A stretch of DNA of 64,000 nt from positions 94,477-158,476 of the forward strand of contig NZ_QCZK02000010.1 in NCBI RefSeq assembly GCF_003347595.2, written 5' to 3'. Shown here one piece after another: positions 26,365 to 34,642 of the stretch. A program made the translations under genes and the position numbers. Source of the DNA: Botryobacter ruber. Lineage in GTDB: Bacteria > Bacteroidota > Bacteroidia > Cytophagales > Hymenobacteraceae. The notes under the pieces are model-generated. The model was not told where the DNA came from, did not search any database, and worked only from the letters and a program-made list of their open reading frames with translations. Position 1 is the stretch's first letter, and each line of letters begins with the position of its first letter.

Positions 26365-27534
26365 ATGAAACACATTCTTTTACTGTTCCTGTTACTTGCT
26401 AACTTTTTCTTTTCACCCAGCAGTTCTCTGCGCGCGCAAAAAGCAAAGCAGCCCATTATGGGCTGGAGCAGCTGGAACCACTTCCGGGTACACATTGATG
26501 AAAAGATGATTCGGGAGCAGGCCGATGCCATGGTCGCTTCGGGTATGTATGATGCCGGTTACCGGTTCATCAACATCGACGACGGTTATTTCGGCGGACG
26601 TTCCGAGTCGGGGCAACTGCTGGAGGATAAACAGAAATTCCCGTCAGGCATGAAAGCGCTCGCCGATTACATCCACAGCAAAGGCTTAAAAGCCGGAATC
26701 TACACCGATGCCGGCCCCAATACCTGTGGCTCTATCTACGACAAAGATGAAAAGGGCATAGGCGTAGGTATTTACGGGCACATAGATCAGGACCTGAACC
26801 GCTTCTTCAAAGAGTGGGGCTACGACTTCCTGAAAGTAGACTGGTGCGGCGGCGAACGCATGAACCTGGACGAGGAAACAGAATACCTCAAGATTTTGAA
26901 TGCAGTGAAAGCACTAAACCCCGATATCGTGTTCAATGTGTGCCGCTGGAAATTCCCCGGCGAATGGGCCATCAAAAAAGCAGACTCCTGGCGCATCTCG
27001 TCCGACATCAGGCCCACTTTCTCTTCAGTCCTCAAAATCATTGACCTGAACGCAGACCTGCACCAATATGCTTCGGCTGGCCATTACAACGACATGGACA
27101 TGCTGCAGGTAGGCCGGGGCATGAGCTACGACGAAGACAAAACCCATTTCACGATGTGGTGCATGCTCAACTCGCCCCTGCTGGCCGGCAATGATTTACG
27201 GGATATGTCAGCTCAAACTATTGAAATCCTCACCAACAAAGAGGTAATTGCGCTCAATCAGGACCCGGGCTTTAAACAAGCACAGCGGACACTTAGCGAG
27301 CATGGAGTAGAAGTGTGGGTGAAACCATTAGGAGAAAAAGGCAACGCCAAAGCAATAGCTATTATGAACCGTGGCGGAAAAGAAGCCGTGTTTACGCTTA
27401 CGCCTGAAATGGTTGGCATCAAAAAGAACAGCAGACTTAGAGACCTTTGGTTACATAAGGATTTAGGCAAAGCAGGCAAAGCGAAACAGTTTAGCATACC
27501 CAAGCACGGAATTGTTGTTCTGAAGTCAAGCTAA
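26365..27534 (+). CDS. GH27 alpha-galactosidase family enzyme
   Basis: 389-aa exported enzyme of clan GH-D. Signal peptide is followed by IMGWSSWNHFRVHIDE. Catalytic residues are clear: nucleophile D159 in FLKVDWCGG and acid/base D214 in RISSDIRP. FINIDDGYF and GIYTDAGPNTC are further family motifs. A short C-terminal beta-sandwich ends the chain; length is normal. Expected substrate is terminal alpha-galactose, or beta-L-arabinopyranose, in side chains. It follows the PL9 gene by 89 nt. Confidence 0.9.
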   Translation: MKHILLLFLLLANFFFSPSSSLRAQKAKQPIMGWSSWNHFRVHIDEKMIREQADAMVASGMYDAGYRFINIDDGYFGGRSESGQLLEDKQKFPSGMKALADYIHSKGLKAGIYTDAGPNTCGSIYDKDEKGIGVGIYGHIDQDLNRFFKEWGYDFLKVDWCGGERMNLDEETEYLKILNAVKALNPDIVFNVCRWKFPGEWAIKKADSWRISSDIRPTFSSVLKIIDLNADLHQYASAGHYNDMDMLQVGRGMSYDEDKTHFTMWCMLNSPLLAGNDLRDMSAQTIEILTNKEVIALNQDPGFKQAQRTLSEHGVEVWVKPLGEKGNAKAIAIMNRGGKEAVFTLTPEMVGIKKNSRLRDLWLHKDLGKAGKAKQFSIPKHGIVVLKSS

Positions 27535-27558
27535 ATGATGGGCTGCTGGTAAAAATAA

Positions 27559-27590
27559 GCTGTAGCTGCCACCATAGCCACAGTTCCTGC
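27559..27590 (-). repeat. Dispersed repeat, copy 9
   Basis: GCTGTAGCTGCCACCATAGC then CACAGTTCCTGC on the plus strand, 25 nt after the GH27 stop. Confidence 0.6.
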
Positions 27591-27638
27591 TGAACAGGAT
27601 TTTTCCCTGCCTTTTTAAATTTATTCGCTCTGGTACAG

Positions 27639-27708
27639 GTATACAGGTTTTCGGAACGGAATTACTAAAGCCGCATCGTGCTTGCTGCTTACTTTTGCCG
27701 GCAACAAC
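27639..27708 (+). promoter_or_regulatory. 70-bp duplicated leader, copy 2
   Basis: Exact copy of 22969-23038. TACTTTTG lies at 27690-27697 and the repeat ends 60 nt before the PL11 start codon. The repeat argues against an earlier TTG start at 27682, which would lie inside it. Confidence 0.7.
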
Positions 27709-27768
27709 AACTCTTTGTTAACCCCGACAGCTCTTTACCGAATCGTTTACAAACTTAAACCACCTCCT

Positions 27769-30700
27769 ATGATAAAGATATACATCCAACGGCAGGAGCC
27801 AAACCGGTTCGTTCTCATGTTTTTCATTTTACTGACAGCCTTCCTGTTCGGTGCTGCAGCTGCAAACGCCCAAACCTGGACCGCCATCGGCAACGAGAAC
27901 AAACTGGCCACAGCCACATCTGATTACACTTCTGTGGCGGCAGTAGATGTCACGACAGAAGATGATTTTTATCCCGCAGTACCCTATGTGGCTTTTACCG
28001 AAAGTGGCATCGCAAAAGTAAAACGCTACTTTAAAGGCGAATGGGAAAGCGTGGGAGGCAATGTGTCGGATGGGAATGCCAGCTATACCTATAGCTTCGC
28101 TGATGCCGTTGGTGGTGTTTATATCAACTATGTGGATGAGTCTGCAGAAGGTGCCAACCGGCTGGCAGTAAAGAAACTGAATGCCACCACCAACACTTGG
28201 GAACCTGTAGGCGGAGACGCAGCAAATCTTTACCTGTCAAACGGGAACATCAAACAGAACAACGGCAGCCAGTTAAACAGCTCCCACAACAGCTGGATGG
28301 ATTTCGACTCGAACAATGTGCCTTATGTTATCTACTCCGAGTTCGGCACCAGCGGCGGCAATCCTTTTGTAAAGCGTTTTAACGGCACCGCCTGGGAAGT
28401 GGTAGGCACAGGCGCCATCTCGACAGACAAAGCGCCGGGCGTGGGCATTGTGCTTGATAAAACGAACAACATCCCCTACATCGTGTACCTGGGCGGCACC
28501 GGCACCACTGCTCCTCTTAAAGTATATTCCTTTACCGAAGGAAGCTGGCAGCCTTTTGCCATACCTACTACCACGGTAACCTCTTCCGGTGGCAATCCTT
28601 ACCAAACCATAAACGGTGCCACGTCAGGGGCCGTTTCGGCCTCCCGTCACAGTGCCATCACCCTCGATAAGGACAACAACATTTACATTGCTCACTTTAA
28701 TGCGGGCAACAGCAACAGGGCTACCGTTATCAAGTACGACCGGGCAGCAGCACGCTGGTTGCTCTCCGGCACCTTCGGGTCCTCCTCCACCTATATCAGC
28801 ATGGCCCGCAACCACGACGATGCCATTTATGTCTCGTACATCTCGGGCGGTAATACAGCCCATGTGCATCAGCAGAAGCTGGGCGATTCGCAATGGAATG
28901 AGCTCTTAGCTGTAACAGGAGCAGGTAGTATAGATTCAGGTACCAGTGCCGTGGCCTTTGCTGTCGGCTCCAACAATAGCGAATACGTTACCTATACCAA
29001 AGTAAACAGCAGTGGTGTAAGAACACCCGTCGTGCAGGTGTTTACGCCTCAAGTAGAAGAAGACGACGAAACCCCAACCGGACCAGACGAAGTGGTGACC
29101 ACTCCCCGCAAAATGGAAGATCTGGGCCGTGGCGTAGTGGCCATCAACCAGGGCGGCGGCAATGTATTTGTTTCCTGGCGTATGCTGGGCACCGATCCGG
29201 CCACCATCGCCTTTAACCTGTACAGAAAGACAGGCGATGCAGAACCGGTAATGATTTACACTTCCGGCACCAACACCAACTACTCCGACACCGGCGTGAA
29301 CACGGCGCAGGCCAACAGCTATTTTGTAAAGCCTGTTATCGGCGGCGTTGAACAGGCAGCGAGCGAAGCCTTTGTGCTGCGTGCCAATGCCCCCGTAGAG
29401 CCTTTCCTGAGCCTGCCCCTGCAGCAAATCGGGGATTATTATGTGCACATGGCCTGGGTAGGCGACCTGACCGGCGACAAGGAGTATGATTTTATAGTGA
29501 ACCGTATTCCCAACGCGGCAGAAAATACCACAAAAGTAGAAGCTTATAAACGCGACGGCACTTTTCTGTGGCGCCTGGACCTGGGCCACAACAGCCTTAA
29601 CCGCAACGGTATTGCCGGCGGCCCTACCGCTATCAGCAACGGCCAGTGGGACGGCCTCACGGTATACGACCTCGACAGCGACGGCAAAGCAGAAGTAGCC
29701 ATCAAAACAGCCAACGGCGTTACCTTCGGCGACGGCACCCGGTTTACGCATACCAACGATGCCGACCAGTTTATTTCTGTCCTGAACGGCGAAACAGGCG
29801 CCGAACGTGCCCGCATCCTGATGCCGCAGGATTACCTGAGCGTAGGTCCGCTGCAGTGCCTGTTCAACATCGCTTACCTGGACGGGGTGCACCCGAGCGT
29901 GGTGGTGGTGGCGAAAAACAGGAATGCCAACGGCTCCTTTAACATGGTCATTTCGGCCTACGACTTCCGGAACAACACCTTAACCGAGCGCTGGAAGTGG
30001 CTGCGCGGCAACAGGCCCAACACGGCTGACTTTCACCAGATCCGTATTGCGGATGTGGATGGCGACGGCAAAGACGAGATAAGCCCCGGCGGCTTCGTGC
30101 TGAACGACAACGGCCAGATGCTCTACGGCCTGCAGGGAGTTATCCACGGCGACCGCTTCCACATCACCGACATGGACCCCGACCGTCCGGGCCTGGAAGG
30201 CTATGGCATTCAGCAGAACAACAACTCCGCCCTGGCCTGGTATTATTACGACGCCAAAACCGGTGAAATTCTGCGCACCCAGTACACGGCCAGCCCGGCA
30301 GACTTGGCCAGAGGAGTGGCCGCCGACGTAGACCCGCGCGTAAAAGGCTATGAATTCTGGACCTTTACCGATGGTATTTATACAGCAGCAAGTACAACCC
30401 GGGTAAGCAACACGCATCCGTGGCCCAACTTTAAAATCTGGTGGGACGACGACTTGCTGGGCGAACTGCTGAACGAAACCAAGATAGAGAAGTGGAACTA
30501 CACCACCGGCACCACCTCCCGCTTGCTTACTGCCTATCAGTATGGCGCCACCGAGACCTGGCGGGCAGCACCTGTTTTACTCGGCGACATTCTCGGCGAC
30601 TGGCGCGAAGAAGTGGTATTTGAGAAAAGCGACCATTCCATGCTGCAGATTTTCACCACCACCACCCCGACCACGCACCGCCTGTACACCCTCATGCACA

Positions 30701-31077
30701 ACCCTTTGTACCGCCTTTGCCTTACCTCCAAGGGCTACCTGCAGTCCGCCCACGTTGATTATTACCTCGGCGATGGCATGGCGCAGCCACCGATGCCGAA
30801 TATCCAACTGGTGCCTGCCGGTGGCGTAACGAGCCTTCAAAAAGATAGCAATACTGCCAAGCAGGTGCTCGTATACCCGAACCCTTCTGAAGCCACCTAT
30901 ACCATTGGCGTACCAGGTAGCTTTACCTACACCGTGTACGACCAGTTGGGAAGGAACCTGCAGCAGGGAGAAGGGCAGCACGGGGCCACCTTCGGCCAGG
31001 ACTTAAAACCAGGTGTGTACTTCGTTCATGTGGAAACCAGCACAGGCCGCAGCGTACAGCGCCTGCTGAAGAAATAG
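27769..31077 (+). CDS. PL11 rhamnogalacturonan lyase with N-terminal propeller
   Basis: 1102-aa exported lyase that cuts rhamnogalacturonan I by beta-elimination. Order: signal peptide (1-40, ending AAANAQ), about 400 residues of repeating W-x-x-V/P-G and D-x-x-N blades resembling a beta-propeller, then the PL11 domain from about residue 445 (RKMEDLGRGVVAINQGGG) to about 1020, with YDLDSDGKAEVAIKTANG and IADVDGDGKDEISPGG calcium-type loops, then a T9SS sorting domain (about 1031-1102, VLVYPNPSEATY). Typical PL11 enzymes are near 620 aa, so the front propeller is an addition. Start chosen at ATG 27769 because it begins the signal peptide and follows the duplicated leader. Confidence 0.9.
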   Translation: MIKIYIQRQEPNRFVLMFFILLTAFLFGAAAANAQTWTAIGNENKLATATSDYTSVAAVDVTTEDDFYPAVPYVAFTESGIAKVKRYFKGEWESVGGNVSDGNASYTYSFADAVGGVYINYVDESAEGANRLAVKKLNATTNTWEPVGGDAANLYLSNGNIKQNNGSQLNSSHNSWMDFDSNNVPYVIYSEFGTSGGNPFVKRFNGTAWEVVGTGAISTDKAPGVGIVLDKTNNIPYIVYLGGTGTTAPLKVYSFTEGSWQPFAIPTTTVTSSGGNPYQTINGATSGAVSASRHSAITLDKDNNIYIAHFNAGNSNRATVIKYDRAAARWLLSGTFGSSSTYISMARNHDDAIYVSYISGGNTAHVHQQKLGDSQWNELLAVTGAGSIDSGTSAVAFAVGSNNSEYVTYTKVNSSGVRTPVVQVFTPQVEEDDETPTGPDEVVTTPRKMEDLGRGVVAINQGGGNVFVSWRMLGTDPATIAFNLYRKTGDAEPVMIYTSGTNTNYSDTGVNTAQANSYFVKPVIGGVEQAASEAFVLRANAPVEPFLSLPLQQIGDYYVHMAWVGDLTGDKEYDFIVNRIPNAAENTTKVEAYKRDGTFLWRLDLGHNSLNRNGIAGGPTAISNGQWDGLTVYDLDSDGKAEVAIKTANGVTFGDGTRFTHTNDADQFISVLNGETGAERARILMPQDYLSVGPLQCLFNIAYLDGVHPSVVVVAKNRNANGSFNMVISAYDFRNNTLTERWKWLRGNRPNTADFHQIRIADVDGDGKDEISPGGFVLNDNGQMLYGLQGVIHGDRFHITDMDPDRPGLEGYGIQQNNNSALAWYYYDAKTGEILRTQYTASPADLARGVAADVDPRVKGYEFWTFTDGIYTAASTTRVSNTHPWPNFKIWWDDDLLGELLNETKIEKWNYTTGTTSRLLTAYQYGATETWRAAPVLLGDILGDWREEVVFEKSDHSMLQIFTTTTPTTHRLYTLMHNPLYRLCLTSKGYLQSAHVDYYLGDGMAQPPMPNIQLVPAGGVTSLQKDSNTAKQVLVYPNPSEATYTIGVPGSFTYTVYDQLGRNLQQGEGQHGATFGQDLKPGVYFVHVETSTGRSVQRLLKK

Positions 31078-31081
31078 CCAT

Positions 31082-31141
31082 ACTGCACCTGCCACCACAG
31101 CCTCTGCAGCGAGGTGCAGTGGCTGTGGTGGCAGGTGCAGT
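31082..31141. repeat. Inverted pair of dispersed repeats (copies 10 and 11), possible terminator
   Basis: Two copies head to head form a 21-bp perfect stem (CTGCACCTGCCACCACAGCC and its complement, plus one A-T pair) around an 18-nt loop. It begins 5 nt after the PL11 stop. A TTAAATAAAAAA tract follows, so it could serve as the PL11 terminator. Confidence 0.75.
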
Positions 31142-31161
31142 TAAATAAAAAATGTCTAAAA

Positions 31162-31307
31162 TACCGCCAGTTTGAGCGCAGCGGTAACTGGTGGTTAATT
31201 TTGATGCCAGTTTGTAACTGGCATATTGAAAAATTTGTGGTATGTAAGCCAGTTACAAACTGGCGTCAAAATTAACCACAAGTTGCGCTATCGCTAAACT
31301 TGCGGTA
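31162..31307. repeat. Four-hairpin palindromic element B
   Basis: Outer arms TACCGC/GCGGTA enclose a 32-nt inverted repeat with one mismatch (31191-31222 and 31248-31279), whose ends are themselves hairpins GCCAGTT-tgt-AACTGGC. Flanking these are CCAGTTTGAGCGCAGCGGTAACTGG-type and CAAGTTgcgctatcgctAAACTTG hairpins. Closely similar to element C; it lies 45 nt before the first tandem GH2 gene. Confidence 0.8.
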
Positions 31308-31351
31308 GGATTAATTATTTTCCAAAATACCAATACGACAAAAATTGCCGA

Positions 31352-34330
31352 ATGAAAAATTTACGCTTCCTCTTCTTCCTTACTTTTATTTTCCTGTGCA
31401 GCAACAGCCTGCTGGCAAAGGACGGACCACGTACGAAATACAACTTCAACCCAGGCTGGAAACTCTTTGTGGGAGATGCACAAGGAGCAGAAGCATCAAA
31501 TTTCAACGACGCCTCCTGGGAAGCCGTTACGCTGCCGCATGCCTGGAACGAAGACCATGCCTTTAAGGTGTCTATTAACAAATTGCCTACCGGTATCGCC
31601 TGGTACCGCAAGCATTTTAAGTTGCCGGCTGCCGATAAAGGCAAGAAAGTGTACCTCGAGTTTGAAGGCGTGCGCCAGGCAGCGGAGGTGTACCTGAACG
31701 GGAAACACCTGGGCACCCACGAAAACGGTGCCATGGCCTTCGGCTTCGATGTAACCGACCTCATCAAACCCGGAGCCGATAATGTAGTGGCGGTGCGCAT
31801 CGATAACAACTGGCGCTATGTAGAAAAAGCCACCGGCACCGGCTACCAATGGAACCACACCAGCTTCAACGTGAACTATGGCGGCATCCCCAAAAACGTG
31901 TGGCTGCACGTAACCGACAAGCTGCACCAGACGCTGCCCCTGTACTCCTTTTTGAAAAACACCGGCGTGTACATCTATGCCAAAGACATCAACATCCCTG
32001 CGAAAACAGCTACTGTCGTTGCCGAATCGGAGGTAAAAAACGACCATTCTTCCGCTAAAACCTTCCAGTACGAAGTGGAGGTGAAAAACCTGGACGGGAA
32101 AACGGTAAAGGTATTCGATGGCGGAAACACCACTATTAAGCCAGGAGAAACAAAAACCGTTAGCGCCAGCGCTTCCCTTAGCAACCTGAACTTCTGGAGC
32201 TGGGGCTACGGCTACCTGTACTCCGTGAACACCAGGCTGAAAGTGAATGGCAAACCCGTGGACGAAGTAGAAACCAAAACCGGTTTCCGTAAAGCGGAAT
32301 TCAAAAACGGCATGGTGTACCTCAACGACCGGGTGCTCGTGATGAAAGGCTACGCCCAGCGTACGACGAACGAATGGCCGGGCCTGGGCATGTCGGTGCC
32401 GCCCTGGATGAGCGACTACAGCAACAAACTGATGGTGGAAAGCAATGCCAACCTCGTGCGCTGGATGCACATCACCCCCTGGAAGCAGGACGTGGAAAGC
32501 TGCGACCGCGTCGGCCTGATTCAGGCCATGCCCGCCGGCGACTCCGAGAAAGATGTGCGGGGCAGGCAATGGGAACACCGCACCGAACTGATGCGCGACG
32601 CGATCATCTACAACCGCAACAGCCCGAGCATCCTGTTCTACGAGTCCGGTAACGAGTCCATCAGCGAAGAGCACATGGCCGAAATGAAAGCCATCCGCGA
32701 CAAGTACGACCCGCACGGTGGCCGCGCCATCGGCTCCCGCGAAATGCTCGACAGCAAGGTGGCCGAGTACGGCGGCGAAATGCTTTACACAAACAAAAGC
32801 GCCAACATCCCCATGTGGGCCACCGAATATTCCCGCGACGAGGGCCTGCGCAAATACTGGGACGAGTTCTCGCCGCCCTACCACAAGGATGGCGACGGCC
32901 CGCTCTACCGCAACGCACCTGCCCGTGAATACAACCGCAACCAGGATTCGCACGCTGTGGAAAATGTGGTGCGCTGGTTCGAGTTCTGGCGCGAACGCCC
33001 GGGGACAGGAGAGCGTGTAAGCGCAGGCGGCGTGAACATTGTCTTCTCCGACACCAACACCCACCACCGCGGCGAATCGAACTACCGCACCAGCGGCGAA
33101 GTAGACCCGATGCGCATCCCCAAAGATGGCTTCTTTGCCCACCAGGTGATGTGGGACGGCTGGGTAGACGTAGAAGACCACAGCACGCACATCATCGGCC
33201 ACTGGAACTACAAGCCCGGCGTTAAAAAGAACGTGTATGTCGTGGCAAGCGGCGAGCAGGCGGAGTTGTTTGTAAATGGCGTCTCCAAAGGCTTTGGTGA
33301 GCGGAGCAATGGTTTTCTGTTCACCTTCAAAAACGTGGAGTGGCAGCCGGGCACCATCAAAGCGGTTTCGTATGATGCGCAGAAAAAGAAGCTATCCGAA
33401 AAAGAGCTGAAGATCGCCGGTGAGCCGGTAGCCCTGCGCTTAACAGCCCTACGCAATCCGGAAGGCTTTAAAGCAGACGGTGCTGATGCCGCTATAGCAG
33501 AAGTAGAAGTAGTAGACGCCAACGGCAACCGCTGCCCGACTGCCCTGAACATGATTGACTTTTCGCTGAATGGCCCTGCCGAATGGCGCGGCGGCATCGC
33601 CCAGGGACCGGACAACTACATCCTGGCCAAAAGCCTCCCCGTTGAAGGTGGCGTGAACCGCGTGATTATCCGCTCCACCACCACCCCCGGCGCCATCACG
33701 CTAACAGCTAAATCGGAAGGGCTGAAGCCAGCCACGCTGACCTTTAAAACCGAGCCGGTAAAAGTGCAGGAAGGCCTGGCAACCTTCATTCCAGGCGAAG
33801 ACCTGAAGCCAAACCTGGAGCGTGGTCCTACACCTGCCGGTCCGTCGTTTGTTCCAACGAGGCAGTCAATCAAAATCGTGAATGCCACAGCAGGCGCCAA
33901 CAACAACCGCGTGAAAAACACCTACGACGACAACGAACTGTCCGATTGGGTAAACGATGGCCAGGTATCCACGGCCTGGGTGAAATATGAGCTGGAAAAG
34001 GAAGCGCCGGTAAGCGAAATCACTTTAAAAGTAAATAACTTCCGCAGCCGCACCTACCCCATCCGGATTCTGGTGGACGATAAAGAAGTTTTCAGGGGAA
34101 GCACTGAAAAAACGCTTGGTTACTACACCATCCCGTTCACCCCCACCAAAGGCAAAACCCTGACAGTGCAGCTGACCCAGGAAAACTCCGGCAAAGACGA
34201 CTCCAACATCGGCGAAGAAATGAACGGCAGAAAGCTTGACGACGGTGTTGCCCGCGACGATAAAAACGCAAAAGGCACCCTGAGCATCATCGAAATGGAA
34301 ATTTACCAGAAGGCCCAAAAGCCGCTGTAA
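31352..34330 (+). CDS. GH2 family glycoside hydrolase, tandem paralog 1
   Basis: 992-aa exported GH2 enzyme. Signal peptide (1-23), sugar-binding jelly roll (about 28-190), immunoglobulin-like domain (about 195-300), TIM barrel (about 300-600) with proposed acid/base E435 in YESGNES and nucleophile E492 in ATEYSRD, then a DUF4982-like domain, an Ig-like domain (about 695-800) and a C-terminal discoidin-like segment with DDNELSDWVNDGQVSTAWVK. Specificity (beta-galactosidase, beta-glucuronidase or other) cannot be read. It is 312 nt upstream of a close paralog, a clear tandem duplication. Confidence 0.85.
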   Translation: MKNLRFLFFLTFIFLCSNSLLAKDGPRTKYNFNPGWKLFVGDAQGAEASNFNDASWEAVTLPHAWNEDHAFKVSINKLPTGIAWYRKHFKLPAADKGKKVYLEFEGVRQAAEVYLNGKHLGTHENGAMAFGFDVTDLIKPGADNVVAVRIDNNWRYVEKATGTGYQWNHTSFNVNYGGIPKNVWLHVTDKLHQTLPLYSFLKNTGVYIYAKDINIPAKTATVVAESEVKNDHSSAKTFQYEVEVKNLDGKTVKVFDGGNTTIKPGETKTVSASASLSNLNFWSWGYGYLYSVNTRLKVNGKPVDEVETKTGFRKAEFKNGMVYLNDRVLVMKGYAQRTTNEWPGLGMSVPPWMSDYSNKLMVESNANLVRWMHITPWKQDVESCDRVGLIQAMPAGDSEKDVRGRQWEHRTELMRDAIIYNRNSPSILFYESGNESISEEHMAEMKAIRDKYDPHGGRAIGSREMLDSKVAEYGGEMLYTNKSANIPMWATEYSRDEGLRKYWDEFSPPYHKDGDGPLYRNAPAREYNRNQDSHAVENVVRWFEFWRERPGTGERVSAGGVNIVFSDTNTHHRGESNYRTSGEVDPMRIPKDGFFAHQVMWDGWVDVEDHSTHIIGHWNYKPGVKKNVYVVASGEQAELFVNGVSKGFGERSNGFLFTFKNVEWQPGTIKAVSYDAQKKKLSEKELKIAGEPVALRLTALRNPEGFKADGADAAIAEVEVVDANGNRCPTALNMIDFSLNGPAEWRGGIAQGPDNYILAKSLPVEGGVNRVIIRSTTTPGAITLTAKSEGLKPATLTFKTEPVKVQEGLATFIPGEDLKPNLERGPTPAGPSFVPTRQSIKIVNATAGANNNRVKNTYDDNELSDWVNDGQVSTAWVKYELEKEAPVSEITLKVNNFRSRTYPIRILVDDKEVFRGSTEKTLGYYTIPFTPTKGKTLTVQLTQENSGKDDSNIGEEMNGRKLDDGVARDDKNAKGTLSIIEMEIYQKAQKPL

Positions 34331-34642
34331 AGCTAAAAGCATCTGTCATTGGTACCTACGGGGAATGATTGGTAAACTTGTTTGTTCCTGTTCCGGCTGT
34401 TGCCTAAAGGTACCTTTGGCAGTGTTTTTACAATTCATACCGCCAGTTTGAGCGCAGCGGTAACTGGTGGTTAACAATAGTGCCAGTTTGTAACTGGCGT
34501 TCCTTTACAATACATACGGCAGTTACAAACTGCCCTCATGAACAACCACAAGTTGCGCTGTCGCTAAACTTGCGGTATAATAAACAAACCCACAAGATCC
34601 CCTTGGGATGACATAAATAACATAAAATCATAATAGCTTACC
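34331..34642. other. Intergenic region between the tandem GH2 genes
   Basis: Holds the 12-bp palindrome AAAGGTACCTTT (34406-34417) and element C. No coding sequence. Confidence 0.6.
34438..34578. repeat. Four-hairpin palindromic element C
   Basis: Outer arms ATACCGC (34438-34444) and GCGGTAT (34572-34578). Inner hairpins are GCCAGTT-tgt-AACTGGC and GGCAGTT-aca-AACTGCC, and the end hairpins are CCAGTTTGAGCGCAGCGGTAACTGG-like and CAAGTTgcgctgtcgctAAACTTG. The third hairpin has changed compared with element B but stays paired. It precedes the second GH2 gene as element B precedes the first. Confidence 0.8.

Noticed and set aside
27682..27768. Longer PL11 N-terminus from a TTG codon at 27682
   Set aside because: It lies inside the 70-bp duplicated leader and would precede the signal peptide by 29 residues.
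31496..33202. 568-codon frame antisense to the first tandem GH2 gene
   Set aside because: It is a shadow of the GC-rich third-position pattern of the GH2 gene; His/Val/Ala-rich and without homology.
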